From the NCBI GenBank assembly GCA_046732255.1, contig JBKPMR010000025.1, positions 28,250-92,249 on the forward strand: a stretch of DNA of 64,000 nucleotides. The letters are read 5' to 3'. The translations under genes and the position numbers were made by a program. Position 1 is the stretch's first letter. Every line of letters begins with the position of its first letter. This document shows, piece by piece, positions 50,826-60,145 of this stretch. The notes beneath the pieces are model-generated. The model did not search any database. It was not told where the DNA came from and worked only from the letters and a program-made list of their open reading frames with translations. The DNA comes from DATBLE01 sp046732255. Its GTDB lineage: Bacteria > Actinomycetota > Thermoleophilia > Gaiellales > Gaiellaceae.

Positions 50826-51676
50826 TGACCGCAAGTCTGGTTCAGATCGATGTGGAGGCGTGGTCAGACGCCTTCGCCCGGAGGTCGATGCTCGTCCGGC
50901 ACTCGCTGGTGGACCATCCGCTGTTCACGATGGAGGCGATCGCCGAGCTCGCCGACCGGCTGCCGCACCACTCCGTGCGGCGTGAGCATGGTCATCTACC
51001 GATCGCCGACTCGCACAACTATGTGGACGTGGGTGAGGGGCCGCCGTCGGCCAGCGTCCTCGACGTCGAGCGGAACGGCTTCCGAATCTCCCTGCGCAAC
51101 ATCCAGCAGGTTCCCGAATATGCCGAGGTCGTCAACGACTGCCTGGACGAGGTCGAGCCGCTCGTCGCCGCCCGTGAGGGGGGAATGCAGTTCCGGTCGG
51201 GCTACTTGTTCATCTCCTGCCCGGCCTCCACGACACCGATGCACTTCGACGCCGAGCACAGCTTTCTTCTCCAGTTGCGGGGCACGAAGCACGTCAGCGT
51301 CGCTGCGTTCGAGAACGACCGCGCCAAGCTTCGGCACGAGCTGGAGCTCTATACCGACGGCGAGAAATGCGACTTTCAGGCCATGGAGGCCGTCGCTGAG
51401 ACCTTCCATATCGAGCCCGGTCTTGGCGTCTACCTGCCCTCCTACATCCCCCACTGGGTCGAGACGGACGCCGGCGTCTCCGTGTCGTTCTCGATCCCGT
51501 TCTACACCCGCTTCTCTCAACGGGCGGAGGGCGTCTACCGGGTGAACAGTTGGTTGCGGAAAGCCAAGGTGTCGCCGCGGCCGCTCGGCGAATTGGAGCC
51601 GCTGGACGCGACAAAGGCCGCGGTCTTTCGGTCGTTGCGAACGGCGCGCAATGCGCGCCGGAAACTGCCGGTGTAG
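50822..51676 (+). CDS. Cupin/JmjC-like 2-oxoglutarate-type oxygenase, candidate
   Basis: 284 residues from ATG 50822 (ATG 50825 adjacent). ASTTPMHFDAEHSFLLQLRG carries an His-x-Asp metal pair, and LPSYIPHWVETDAGVSVSFS the distal His of the cupin-8/JmjC fold; GTKHVSVAAF lies between. Such enzymes hydroxylate proteins or small molecules using Fe(II) and 2-oxoglutarate, or act as sugar-modifying enzymes. The Arg for 2-oxoglutarate is not certain. It is in the glycan operon, so a sugar or carrier modification is likely. Confidence 0.7.
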   Translation: MMTASLVQIDVEAWSDAFARRSMLVRHSLVDHPLFTMEAIAELADRLPHHSVRREHGHLPIADSHNYVDVGEGPPSASVLDVERNGFRISLRNIQQVPEYAEVVNDCLDEVEPLVAAREGGMQFRSGYLFISCPASTTPMHFDAEHSFLLQLRGTKHVSVAAFENDRAKLRHELELYTDGEKCDFQAMEAVAETFHIEPGLGVYLPSYIPHWVETDAGVSVSFSIPFYTRFSQRAEGVYRVNSWLRKAKVSPRPLGELEPLDATKAAVFRSLRTARNARRKLPV

Positions 51677-51737
51677 CTGTGCCGGATAGCCCCGGATCAG
51701 GGGCCCCTGAGCTGGTGAGATCGGCGAGTGCACTCGG

Positions 51738-52829
51738 GTGATGCCCACGGGAGCACCCTCTGTTGGGGGCACACGTCCCGTCGACGTCCGATTCGAGCTG
51801 GTCGATCGGCTGGAATCGCTGCGCGAGGAATGGACGCAGCTCGCCGAGCAAGGGCAGAACGTCTTTGCGACCTGGGAGTTCTCGACGACCTGGTGGCAGC
51901 ATTTCGGCGCCGGTCGGCGGCTTCTCACTGTTGGCTGCCACGATTCACGCGGAGACCTGTTCGCCATCCTTCCCCTGTATCTCTGGCGACGCCGACCGTT
52001 GCGTGTGATGCGCTTCCTCGGTAACGGCGCAGGAGACATCCTCGGTCCCATCTGCCGGCCAGAACGGTACGCGGACGCGGCGAGCGTTCTGCGCCGGCTG
52101 CTCGAGGTGGCACCGTGGGACTGGGACGTCTTCGTCGGCGAGAACCTGCCGGGAGAGCAGCGCTGGCCCCAGCGGTTGGGAGGACAGCTCATCCGCCGCG
52201 AAGGCAACCCGGTGCTTCGGACGGTCGACAGTTTCGACCAGTTTCTCGCGGGGCGGACGCACAACTTTCGTCAGAAAGTACGCCAATGGGACCGTCAGCT
52301 CGCCCGCCGCGGGCGCGTTCGATACCGCCTGAGCGATTCGACGACGCTGGATGCCGACCTGGATGAGCTCTTCCGGCTGCACGAAGCCAACTTCGGTGCT
52401 CACTCCGCCTTCGGAGGCCGTCGCACGGCCTTTCACCGCGCGTTCGCACACCGGGCGCTAGAGCGCGGCTGGCTGCGACTTTGGTTGCTGGAGCTCGACG
52501 ATCGGCCCGTCGCAGCCCATTACGGCTTCCGGTTCGGGGATGTCGAGTCCTTCTACCAGTCGGGCCGCGATCCGGCGCTTCAACACGAATCGCCTGGCAT
52601 GGCGCTTCTCGCGCACGCTATCCGCAGCTCATTCGATGACGGAATCCGTGAGTTCGCGTTTCTGCGCGGGCATGAGCCCTATAAGTACCGATTCGCGACC
52701 GATGATCACGGGCTCGACAACGTCTGTTTGGTGAGAGGACCCGCGGCAGCGGCCGCCCTTGCCTTCATTCAGGCATTACGTTCATCCCCGGCGACCCGGA
52801 AGCTGCTCCGCGGGCGACTGGAGATGTGA
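51738..52829 (+). CDS. FemAB/CelD-like acyltransferase (Acetyltransf_6)
   Basis: 363 residues from GTG 51738 (ATG 51741). Two linked GNAT-fold halves: VFATWEFSTTWWQHFGAGRR, then ILPLYLWRRRPLRVMRFLGN, and the C-terminal LWLLELDDRPVAAHYGFRFG, SFYQSGRDPALQHESPGMAL, LRGHEPYKYRFATDDHG. This is the Acetyltransf_6/BcsL-like family found in polysaccharide clusters, thought to acylate glycans or make exopolysaccharide-linked modifications. It is separated from the cupin gene by 61 bp. Confidence 0.85.
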   Translation: MMPTGAPSVGGTRPVDVRFELVDRLESLREEWTQLAEQGQNVFATWEFSTTWWQHFGAGRRLLTVGCHDSRGDLFAILPLYLWRRRPLRVMRFLGNGAGDILGPICRPERYADAASVLRRLLEVAPWDWDVFVGENLPGEQRWPQRLGGQLIRREGNPVLRTVDSFDQFLAGRTHNFRQKVRQWDRQLARRGRVRYRLSDSTTLDADLDELFRLHEANFGAHSAFGGRRTAFHRAFAHRALERGWLRLWLLELDDRPVAAHYGFRFGDVESFYQSGRDPALQHESPGMALLAHAIRSSFDDGIREFAFLRGHEPYKYRFATDDHGLDNVCLVRGPAAAAALAFIQALRSSPATRKLLRGRLEM

Positions 52830-52860
52830 ACGTGTCCGTTCTTGCTGAGAAGGCGGCTCG

Positions 52861-54798
52861 ATGTATCACGGGTTGACAGCCGGACGACGACTGCCCATCG
52901 AGGCGTTCGAGTCCGCGATCGGAGATCGAGTGCGACTCGTCGACGATGAGGCTGCCTCTCAAGGACGACATCATCTCGAGTTCGCCACAGATGGACTCGA
53001 TCCGTTGTGGGCACTTCGTCTTCAAGGGGGATGGAAGCTTTGCGATCGTACGCGGGCTGAGGGCGGGCGCTGCCGCTGGGTTTTCCATCGCGGTGATGAG
53101 GTCCTGGCCCTTGAGACGGTGGACGATGCCCGTAAGCGAGGCGGATCTGGGGTTTCGATGGAACTCGCGCTCCGAAGCAGGGTCATGCTGCAGCATCTAG
53201 CTCGTCGTCGTGCGCTGCTCGTGACCGTGGTAGGACCTGACGGCTCCGGGAAGTCGACAGTCGCACGCGAGTTGGCCGCACTCGCTCAGGAGTTGTGCCT
53301 GAAGAGCACGCACCAGCACTTCAGCCCAGGGGTGCTGCCACGTCCGGGAGCGCTCCTCGGGCGAGAGGTGCGAGAGTGGTCGGCACCACACGCGCCTTGC
53401 CCCCACGGGCAACTGAGCTCGTTTCTTCTGCTGGGCTACTTTTGGCTTGACTTCCTTTTCGGCAGTTGGCTCGGGAGGCTGGGTCAAGCGCAGACGGCGC
53501 TCATTGTCGGCGAGCGGGGCTGGTGGGACTTGGCCGTCGATCCACGCCGGTATCGCCTACGAGTATCTACAGCGCTCGTTCGAGCCTTGGGCAGATTCCT
53601 GCCCCGCGCCCACGTCGTGCTGGTCCTGGAGGCCTCCGCGGACACGATTGCCGCGCGAAAGAGCGAGCTCCCGCCGGCGGAGCTCACGCGGCAGGTTCAG
53701 GCGTGGCGCGGTGTCCTGCCCAAGAACGTGCGCCGCGCCTACATCGACGCATCGCACTCGGAGCGAGAGGTTGTGCATGCCGCCCGACAAGAGGTGCTCG
53801 GCTTGATGGACGAGCGCGCGACGTCGCGCCTGGGGTCGGGGTGGGTGGCGCTGCCGAGGCCCGGCAGGGGGAACCCGACTCCGGGCGCACCGCACCACGC
53901 TCCCCGGTTGATCCTTCCCCGGGGGCCGCGGGCAGCGGTGGCAGCAGCGCTCTATGCCTATTACCCCTGCACCAAGAGGGGTCGTCTCGCGTGGGAAACG
54001 AGCCGCCGCGCAGCTGCGCTGGGCGGCTTCCGCCTCCTGCCACGCGCAGCTGCGCCTCCTCGGATGGTGAGGGAGCTGCTCGCCCCGTATCTCCCGCCGC
54101 GCACCACGATCGCGTTGGCCGAGTCCGACCATCCCGGCAGGTTCGTCGCTCTCATCGTCGGGGAGCGGGGCGGTTGCCACGGCGTAGCCAAGCTTGCGAC
54201 CGATAAAGAAGGCCAGGCCGCGCTCGACAACGAGGCGAGGGCTCTTGGCTCGCTCGTGCAGTTCTTGCCGCCTCCGCTTTCCGCTCCCCGATTGCTGGCC
54301 CGGGACCCGGGACTCCTCTTGCTCGAGCCCGTACGGTGGGTTCCGCGGCCACGTCCGTGGTTGCTCCCGGGAGAGATCGCACGCGCGATGGGAGCATTCT
54401 TTGGTGCGTACGGAGCCGGCGAATTCACGGGTCCGACTCATGGCGACTTCACTCCGTGGAACCTCCTCAAGACAGAGCGAGCCTGGATGCTCGTCGACTG
54501 GGAGGAAGCTCGCGACAGAGATCGACCGTTCTTCGATCTCTTCCATTACCTCTTCATGGTCCATCTCAACCTGGAGGCAATCTCACAACAGGCCCTGCTC
54601 GACGGGCTCGAAGGAAAGGGCTGGATAGGCCGTGCAATCACGGCCTACGCTGAAGGTGCCCGCCTTCGCGACGTGGATCCGCGAGACCTTCTGATCTTCT
54701 ATCTGCACTCGAGCAGCCAGAGACTCGACCTCGGAACCCCGGATGGACTGTCCGACTTCAGAGCCCGCCAGAAGCTCCTCGAGCTGCTGGAGGGATAA
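52861..54798 (+). CDS. P-loop (thymidylate-kinase-like) domain fused to APH-family kinase
   Basis: 645 residues. The N-terminal 115 residues are of unknown type. VTVVGPDGSGKSTVARELAA (P-loop at 125-133) and LIVGERGWWDLAVDPRRYRL (D-R/GERGWWD nucleotide-kinase pattern) form a thymidylate-kinase-like domain to about 330. The C-terminal 270 residues are an APH domain with THGDFTPWNLL (about 526) and WMLVDWEEARDRDRPFFD. Two phosphotransfer modules in one chain suggest activation of a sugar or lipid precursor, but the substrate is unknown. It resembles the degenerate kinase part of the gene at 46947. Confidence 0.8.
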   Translation: MYHGLTAGRRLPIEAFESAIGDRVRLVDDEAASQGRHHLEFATDGLDPLWALRLQGGWKLCDRTRAEGGRCRWVFHRGDEVLALETVDDARKRGGSGVSMELALRSRVMLQHLARRRALLVTVVGPDGSGKSTVARELAALAQELCLKSTHQHFSPGVLPRPGALLGREVREWSAPHAPCPHGQLSSFLLLGYFWLDFLFGSWLGRLGQAQTALIVGERGWWDLAVDPRRYRLRVSTALVRALGRFLPRAHVVLVLEASADTIAARKSELPPAELTRQVQAWRGVLPKNVRRAYIDASHSEREVVHAARQEVLGLMDERATSRLGSGWVALPRPGRGNPTPGAPHHAPRLILPRGPRAAVAAALYAYYPCTKRGRLAWETSRRAAALGGFRLLPRAAAPPRMVRELLAPYLPPRTTIALAESDHPGRFVALIVGERGGCHGVAKLATDKEGQAALDNEARALGSLVQFLPPPLSAPRLLARDPGLLLLEPVRWVPRPRPWLLPGEIARAMGAFFGAYGAGEFTGPTHGDFTPWNLLKTERAWMLVDWEEARDRDRPFFDLFHYLFMVHLNLEAISQQALLDGLEGKGWIGRAITAYAEGARLRDVDPRDLLIFYLHSSSQRLDLGTPDGLSDFRARQKLLELLEG

Positions 54799-54883
54799 CC
54801 GCTGTGGATGCGCCATTTGGCTTTTCGGCGAGCCACGGCAGCGATGAAGCCGGTGCGACGGCCGAACCCTCACCCAGAGCCGC

Positions 54884-56056
54884 GTGAGGATACTCGTCCT
54901 CCATTCGCGTTATTTGTCCGGCCAGACATCGGGAGAGAACCGCGTGGTCGAGGACGAAAGGCGGCTCCTGACGAGTGCAGGTCACCAGGTCCGGTCGTGG
55001 GCGCCCGCGCCATCGGATCTGCAAGGGCTGGACGCGGTCCGGCTGGGAACACGTGCGATCTGGGCGCGTGACGCAGCGAAAGTGGTCCGCCGCCTCGTCC
55101 GCAACCAGCGCAGCGACATCGTTCACTGCCACAACCTGTTCCCGATGCTCTCGCCGGCCGTGATCTCGGCGGCCTCGGCCGAAGGAGCCGCAGTTGTGAT
55201 GACGTTGCACAACTATCGCCTGCTCTGTCTGCCCGCGACGTTCGTGCGGGACGGACGTACGTGCGAAGAATGTCTCGGACATGTCCCGTGGCGCGGAGTC
55301 ATCCACCGCTGCTACCGGGATTCGGCGCTCGGGAGCGCGGTGCTCACCGGCTCACTTGTGTTCCACGGAGCCGTACGGACATTCGCACAGGTCAGGCTGT
55401 ATCTGGCGGTCGGTCGATTCGTGCGCGAGAAGTACGTTCAGGCGGGGTTCCCGGAGGATCGCGTGGCAGTCAAGCCGAGCTTCGTCAGCGCCGCTCCTCG
55501 CCGTGCCGGACCGGGGGACTATTTCCTGTTTCTCGGACGGCTCTCGCCGGAGAAGGGCGTCAGAACGCTCCTCGCTGCATGGACTCGATCGTGGAAACGG
55601 CTCGTCGTTGCCGGTGACGGGCCCGAGCGGGCGCTTCTCCGGGATGCAGCTCCCACGGTCGATTACCGCGGCGCGCTGCCCGCCGCCGAGATCCCCTCCC
55701 TCCTCTCCCGCGCACGCGCGCTGCTCGTACCCTCGCTGTCATACGAGGGCGCGCCGAGAGTTGTCCTGGAGGCCTACGCGTCGGGCGTGCCGGTCCTCGC
55801 CAGTCGACTCGGCGGGCTGCCAGAGCTGGTCGAGGACGGCAGCTCGGGAATACTCGTTCGTCCAGGCGACGTCGCGGCCTGGACAGCGGCCGTGGAACGG
55901 CTCACGGACGACGCGGAGGCCGAACGCATGGGTGAGCGTGCCTGGCGTCTATGGCAGGAACGCTACAGCCCTGAGCGAGGGCTCGCGCACCTCGAGGCGG
56001 CATACCGTGCTGCTCTGAGCGGAGCTCCGATGCCGGCCGAGTCCGTGAACGTCTAG
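54884..56056 (+). CDS. Glycosyltransferase family 4
   Basis: 390 residues from GTG 54884. The N-terminal Rossmann half has MRILVLHSRYLSGQTSGENR (donor-loop region) and DIVHCHNLFPMLSPA, MTLHNYRLLCLP. The C-terminal half has YFLFLGRLSPEKGVRTLLAA, VVAGDGPERALLRDAA and YEGAPRVVLEAYASGVPVLA with the conserved E-x7-E. A retaining GT-B enzyme. Its GTGA start overlaps a possible 27-residue peptide ORF (54804-54887). Donor and acceptor are unknown. Confidence 0.9.
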   Translation: MRILVLHSRYLSGQTSGENRVVEDERRLLTSAGHQVRSWAPAPSDLQGLDAVRLGTRAIWARDAAKVVRRLVRNQRSDIVHCHNLFPMLSPAVISAASAEGAAVVMTLHNYRLLCLPATFVRDGRTCEECLGHVPWRGVIHRCYRDSALGSAVLTGSLVFHGAVRTFAQVRLYLAVGRFVREKYVQAGFPEDRVAVKPSFVSAAPRRAGPGDYFLFLGRLSPEKGVRTLLAAWTRSWKRLVVAGDGPERALLRDAAPTVDYRGALPAAEIPSLLSRARALLVPSLSYEGAPRVVLEAYASGVPVLASRLGGLPELVEDGSSGILVRPGDVAAWTAAVERLTDDAEAERMGERAWRLWQERYSPERGLAHLEAAYRAALSGAPMPAESVNV

Positions 56057-56076
56057 AGCCCCTTCGGTCGGTGAAG

Positions 56077-56238
56077 ATGAGAGCCTCGGTCCGTCCCGCC
56101 AGACGCCACTCCTGGCCAAACCGCCATGAGAGTCGGATCGTCGAGGACGAGACGCAGGGGCTCGTTCCCCTCGCCGCCACCGAGGTCGACGTCAGCGCGC
56201 TCGTGCTGCTCGAGTCGGAGCTCGGAAGTTGGCGTTGA
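56077..56238 (+). CDS. 53-residue small protein upstream of the flippase
   Basis: MRASVRPARRHSWPNRHESR, then IVEDETQGLVPLAATEVD and VSALVLLESELGSWR. The TGA overlaps the flippase TTG (TTGA). Composition looks coding, with a charged N-terminal half and a helical C-terminal half. No family was recognised. Support is mainly its position and coupling. Confidence 0.4.
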   Translation: MRASVRPARRHSWPNRHESRIVEDETQGLVPLAATEVDVSALVLLESELGSWR

Positions 56239-57632
56239 TCGGGTCGAGCCGGTTTGCCCGCAATCGGGCCTACGTCTGGGGCTTCGTCGACCAGGGGTTC
56301 TCATCCGCAACCAACTTTGGTCTGATGCTCCTTGCGGGCCGAGCACTCGGGCCCGGCGGGCTGGGCGTCGTCGTGATCGCCTTCGCCGTCTACGTGCTCC
56401 TCCTCGCCTTTCAACGTGCGCTCCTGACCGACCCGCTCGTCTCGTCATCAGCGGCGCTAGGGGCGGATGACCGCTCGTTGGCAATCCGGCGTGGCCTGAC
56501 AGTTGATCTCGTCGGTGCGACGGGAGCGACCCTGCTCGTCGTCGTTCTCGGCGTAACGATCCATGGTCATGCAGGCCGTGGATTGCTGATCGTCGTTCCA
56601 TGGCTCCTGCCGGCGCTCGTTCAGGACTTTTGGCGAACCATCCTGTTTCAGGAAGGGCGGGCCGCGGCCGCGGCGGCGAACGACGCGTGCTGGGCAGTCG
56701 TCATGGTTCTCGCCGCGCCGCTCGCATGGCTACTCGACACCGACTGGGCAATGGCGGCGTGCTGGGGCTCGGGCGCACTCGCGGGGGCGCTTCTGGGGTT
56801 CGCCCAGACGCACGTTCGACCGGACCCGCCGCTTCATGCCTTCTCCTGGTGGCGGGCCCGACTGTGGCCCTTCGGCCGGTGGCTGGGCGCTGAGGGAATG
56901 GTCTACGCGGTCAGCTCGTCGGCCGCAGTCTTCCTGCTCAACAGTGTGCTCGGAGCGACGGCCCTCGGCGGGCTTCGCGCGGCGCAGTCGCTCTTCGCCC
57001 CCCTCACCCTCCTCCTGCCTGCAATTTCGCTTCCTGGCCTCCCTGCGATCGCTCGTAGGCTGGCGGCCTCCCCTAGAGGAGCAATCGGCTTGGCCGTTCG
57101 GCTCAGTGGAGTCGTGACGGCGCTGGCAGCGGTCTACGGTGCAGCGATGGTGCTTTCCGGAGGGAACCTGATTCTGATCGTGTTCGGCAACTCCTTTAGC
57201 TCGTACACGAACCTCGCTGTGCCGATTGGCGTATGGCAGGTCGTGGCGGGGTTCAGCTTGGGATTCAATCTCTTCCTAACGGCTCAACAGCGCGGACGAG
57301 ACCTGCTGTTGATAGGGGTCACCGGCTCGGTTGGCGCTCTCGTGCTCGTTCCGCTCTTGGCGTGGACTGGCGGCGTAACCGGGGCCGCTTGGAGCTTCTC
57401 CCTCTACGCTGCCATTGCGACCGCTCTTTCGGTTGCTCTCGCGTTGCGCTCGTACCGCCTCACGATGCGCGCCAACGGTCTCGAGCCGGCCGAGTCCGGT
57501 GTTGTCGACACCTCGAGCGTCACTGAGTCGACGCCGCGCAGGCAAGCAAGGTCGTCGCACGCTTCCGTCACTGCCTCGCGAGGGCAGATTCGTACATCGA
57601 CACGTACTCGGCGGCGACGGCATCCCAGCTGA
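56235..57632 (+). CDS. Polysaccharide/lipid-linked repeat-unit flippase (Wzx/MATE-like)
   Basis: 465 residues from TTG 56235, about 12 hydrophobic segments: VWGFVDQGFSSATNFGLMLL, LLIVVPWLLPALVQDFWRTI, FLLNSVLGATALGGLRAAQS and LTLLLPAISLPGLPAIARRL, with a pattern of G/A-rich helices typical of MOP-superfamily flippases. It should move lipid-linked repeat units across the membrane for the Wzy-like polymerase. Its last 21 codons run into the convergent glycosyltransferase (65-bp overlap) and are hydrophilic, so the true C-terminus may be shorter. Confidence 0.85.
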   Translation: MIGSSRFARNRAYVWGFVDQGFSSATNFGLMLLAGRALGPGGLGVVVIAFAVYVLLLAFQRALLTDPLVSSSAALGADDRSLAIRRGLTVDLVGATGATLLVVVLGVTIHGHAGRGLLIVVPWLLPALVQDFWRTILFQEGRAAAAAANDACWAVVMVLAAPLAWLLDTDWAMAACWGSGALAGALLGFAQTHVRPDPPLHAFSWWRARLWPFGRWLGAEGMVYAVSSSAAVFLLNSVLGATALGGLRAAQSLFAPLTLLLPAISLPGLPAIARRLAASPRGAIGLAVRLSGVVTALAAVYGAAMVLSGGNLILIVFGNSFSSYTNLAVPIGVWQVVAGFSLGFNLFLTAQQRGRDLLLIGVTGSVGALVLVPLLAWTGGVTGAAWSFSLYAAIATALSVALALRSYRLTMRANGLEPAESGVVDTSSVTESTPRRQARSSHASVTASRGQIRTSTRTRRRRHPS

Positions 57633-58587
57633 GGGCTTCGCGCATCCGGAGCGCCCCGTGCCGCCAGCGGTCGGCCTGCTGCGCATCGGCCGCTGCGAGC
57701 AACGCCGCGGCGACCTCATGACGTTGGGAGGCACTCGCTCCAGCCGCGAAATGGACGACGAGCTCGGCCATGTTGGTCCCGGGGCTGACGATCACGGGTG
57801 TGCCGACCGCGAGCGCTTCCCGAATTGGACGCGGCGGCCCGTCCCAGCGGCTGAGAAAGGCGAGGGCGCGGGCGCCGCGGAAGAGCCGCCACTTCTCAGC
57901 GTCGTCAACGGGTCCAAGGCGCTCGACCTGGAGGCCGTGGGCGAGCCTGTCGATTATGGCGTCGCTGTCGCCGTGAGGAGTGCCGGCGATTAGGAGCGGC
58001 AACTCAAGGCCCCGTTCGACTGCCGTTGTGTAGCCCTCGAGCAGCAGGTCGATCCCCTTCTGGCGAACGTCGTTTCGCCCGAAGAACAGCAGGTAGTCGC
58101 CGTCGCGCGCGTCGCCGTCGGATGGGGCGAGGAAGATTCCGGCAGGCGCGATGTGCATCGGTCTGTTGCCAATCCACCGCGCCGCGCCGGCTCGTTCTTG
58201 ATCGGAGAACAGGTGCACGGAAAGACGGCTCGGGAGCAGCAGGCGTACTGCTCGTAGGTAGGTGGTCTTCTTGCGGCCGCGTGCGAGGTGCTCGTCCATC
58301 AGGTGTCCGAGGGGAGAGATGACGTTCGCGCGCGCCCGCAGTGCACGATGAAGGAAGAGTTGCGGCGGGATCAGCATCCCCATCGCGTGCGCGACGTCGG
58401 GACGGAGACGCAGAGCGTCGCGCGGCTTGACCGCGATCGCGTCGCCGAGACCGTCGGTGACGTCGCCGTCGTTCGCGACGACCCAGACGGTCTCACAGCG
58501 GCGCGCGAGCGCCCCCGCGAGCCACCGAATGTCCCTCGGGAAGCCGCCGCCCTCGAGCGCATCGAGATAGACGAGCGCGACCCGCAC
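57568..58587 (-). CDS. Glycosyltransferase family 4-like
   Basis: 339 residues from GTG 58587. MRVALVYLDALEGGGFPRDI starts the N-terminal half; HLFSDQERAGAARWIGNRPM and GDYLLFFGRNDVRQKGIDLL lead into the donor domain, with LPLLIAGTPHGDSDAIIDRL and REALAVGTPVIVSPGTNMAE. Lies on the opposite strand to most of the island and overlaps the flippase 3' end by 65 bp, suggesting rearrangement. Specificity is unknown. Confidence 0.85.
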   Translation of the reverse strand: MRVALVYLDALEGGGFPRDIRWLAGALARRCETVWVVANDGDVTDGLGDAIAVKPRDALRLRPDVAHAMGMLIPPQLFLHRALRARANVISPLGHLMDEHLARGRKKTTYLRAVRLLLPSRLSVHLFSDQERAGAARWIGNRPMHIAPAGIFLAPSDGDARDGDYLLFFGRNDVRQKGIDLLLEGYTTAVERGLELPLLIAGTPHGDSDAIIDRLAHGLQVERLGPVDDAEKWRLFRGARALAFLSRWDGPPRPIREALAVGTPVIVSPGTNMAELVVHFAAGASASQRHEVAAALLAAADAQQADRWRHGALRMREALSWDAVAAEYVSMYESALARQ

Positions 58588-58854
58588 AACGCCAAGACCT
58601 TAACCGGATCAAATTGCTACGAGCGGCCATCCAGAACGCTCGGACCGCCGCTCTCGTGCGGGTACGTAGGGACGGGCGGTACCGTCGGGCAGTGGCGTCC
58701 TCTCAACTCTGCGTCCCGGGCCGGTGGAGAACGGGATCCTCGACCAAGCGGTGCGCCGGTTGGGCGAGGTGAGAGGCGACGTGGCGAGAGGACCTGCGAC
58801 TGCTCGGCCTCGAACGATCAGAGCTCGAGCGAATGTGAGACCGTTGGGGATGAA

Positions 58855-60090
58855 CTGAGGGTCTGCGCCCGCATCCTCGTTTTCGCCTACGCCTGCGACC
58901 CAGAACACGGTTCGGAGCCGGGGGCCGGTTGGGCCTGGTCGCGCATGCTGGCGCACCTCGGGGAGACATGGGTCATCACACGGGCGAACAACCGGGCGCC
59001 GATCGAGCGTGCGCTGCCGAACGTGCCCGAGCGAGAGCGATTGCATTTCGTGTACGTCGATCTTCCTCGGTGGGCGCGGACCTGGAAGCGCGGGCAAAGA
59101 GGCGTGCGGCTCTACTACCTCCTCTGGCAACTCGCAGCGGTGCGGCGTGCCCGGGGGTTGGGCAGTCGGCGATTCGATCTCGTGTGGCACTTGACGTTCG
59201 CGAACGCGTGGCTCGGGTCGCTGGCGCCTCTCGTCGGAAGGCCGTTCGTCTACGGTCCGGTTGGCGGCGGTATCACGATGCCCTGGCCGCTCCTCAGGGG
59301 GGCCGGCGTCCGCGCGACGCTCAATGAGCTCGCGCGTGAGGCGGCGCGGCTCGTCGGTCGCTACCTCAATCCTGCTTCGCGTCTCGCCTGGCGTCGTGCC
59401 GAGGTGATTCTCGTGCAGAATGATGAGACTGCGCAGTGGCTCCCGAGGCGCCACCGGTCCAAGGTCATACTCTTCTACAACGCGGTCGTTGACGATGTGG
59501 CGGCGGCTGCGGTGTCGCGACCGCGCGACCGCCGTCTGGCCCTGTTCGCCGGCCGGCTCATCTACTGGAAGGGTGCCGAGCTGGCCCTCCACGCACTCGC
59601 GAGGGCGCCCGGCTGGGATCTCGTCATCCATGGAGACGGCCCGGAGGAAGGCAAGCTTCGACGAGTCGCGGCTGAGCTCGGCATCCAGGATCGCGTCACG
59701 TTCGGAGGAATTGTCGACCGAGAGATCCTTCTCAAGCGGATGCGGACCGAGTTCGACGTGTTCCTCTTCCCGAGCCTTCACGACGACTCGCCCTGGGTCG
59801 TCGCCGAGGCGGTTAGTGCCGGCCTTCCGATCATCTGCGTCGACCGCGGCGGACCGCCCTTGCTGGCGGGCGCGGCCGGAATTGCGGTCGAGTGTTCTGA
59901 CCGAGAGACGATCATCCGCCAGTTGGCGCTCGCACTTCGGTCGGAGCGCTTTCCGAAGTCGGAGGTAATCATCGGTCGCGCCCGGGAGTTGACGGGCACC
60001 CGCCAGATCGAGCGGCTACGCGAAGTGATCGCTGCTTGGCTTCAGCTGACAACCTCGGGTAGCGAGGACGACCTGTCCCCACGTGTATGA
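58855..60090 (+). CDS. Glycosyltransferase family 4, CTG start
   Basis: 411 residues. ARILVFAYACDPEHGSEPGA followed by GWAWSRMLAHLGETWVITRA is the conserved N-terminus of this GT4 group; PFVYGPVGGGITMPWPLLRG, LFAGRLIYWKGAELALHALA, VIHGDGPEEGKLRRVA and LFPSLHDDSPWVVAEAVSAG follow. No ATG, GTG or TTG lies in frame upstream of the conserved strand for about 300 bp. CTG 58855 is preceded at 4 bp by GGGGA and gives MRVCARILVFAYAC. ATG 58945 would delete the essential first strand. 267 bp of intergenic DNA separate it from the divergent glycosyltransferase. Confidence 0.88.
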   Translation: MRVCARILVFAYACDPEHGSEPGAGWAWSRMLAHLGETWVITRANNRAPIERALPNVPERERLHFVYVDLPRWARTWKRGQRGVRLYYLLWQLAAVRRARGLGSRRFDLVWHLTFANAWLGSLAPLVGRPFVYGPVGGGITMPWPLLRGAGVRATLNELAREAARLVGRYLNPASRLAWRRAEVILVQNDETAQWLPRRHRSKVILFYNAVVDDVAAAAVSRPRDRRLALFAGRLIYWKGAELALHALARAPGWDLVIHGDGPEEGKLRRVAAELGIQDRVTFGGIVDREILLKRMRTEFDVFLFPSLHDDSPWVVAEAVSAGLPIICVDRGGPPLLAGAAGIAVECSDRETIIRQLALALRSERFPKSEVIIGRARELTGTRQIERLREVIAAWLQLTTSGSEDDLSPRV

Positions 60091-60145
60091 GGCGTCCCGA
60101 CGGCGGCCCACGAGAACCAGGGCGGGGAGAACCGCGGTGGAAGAG

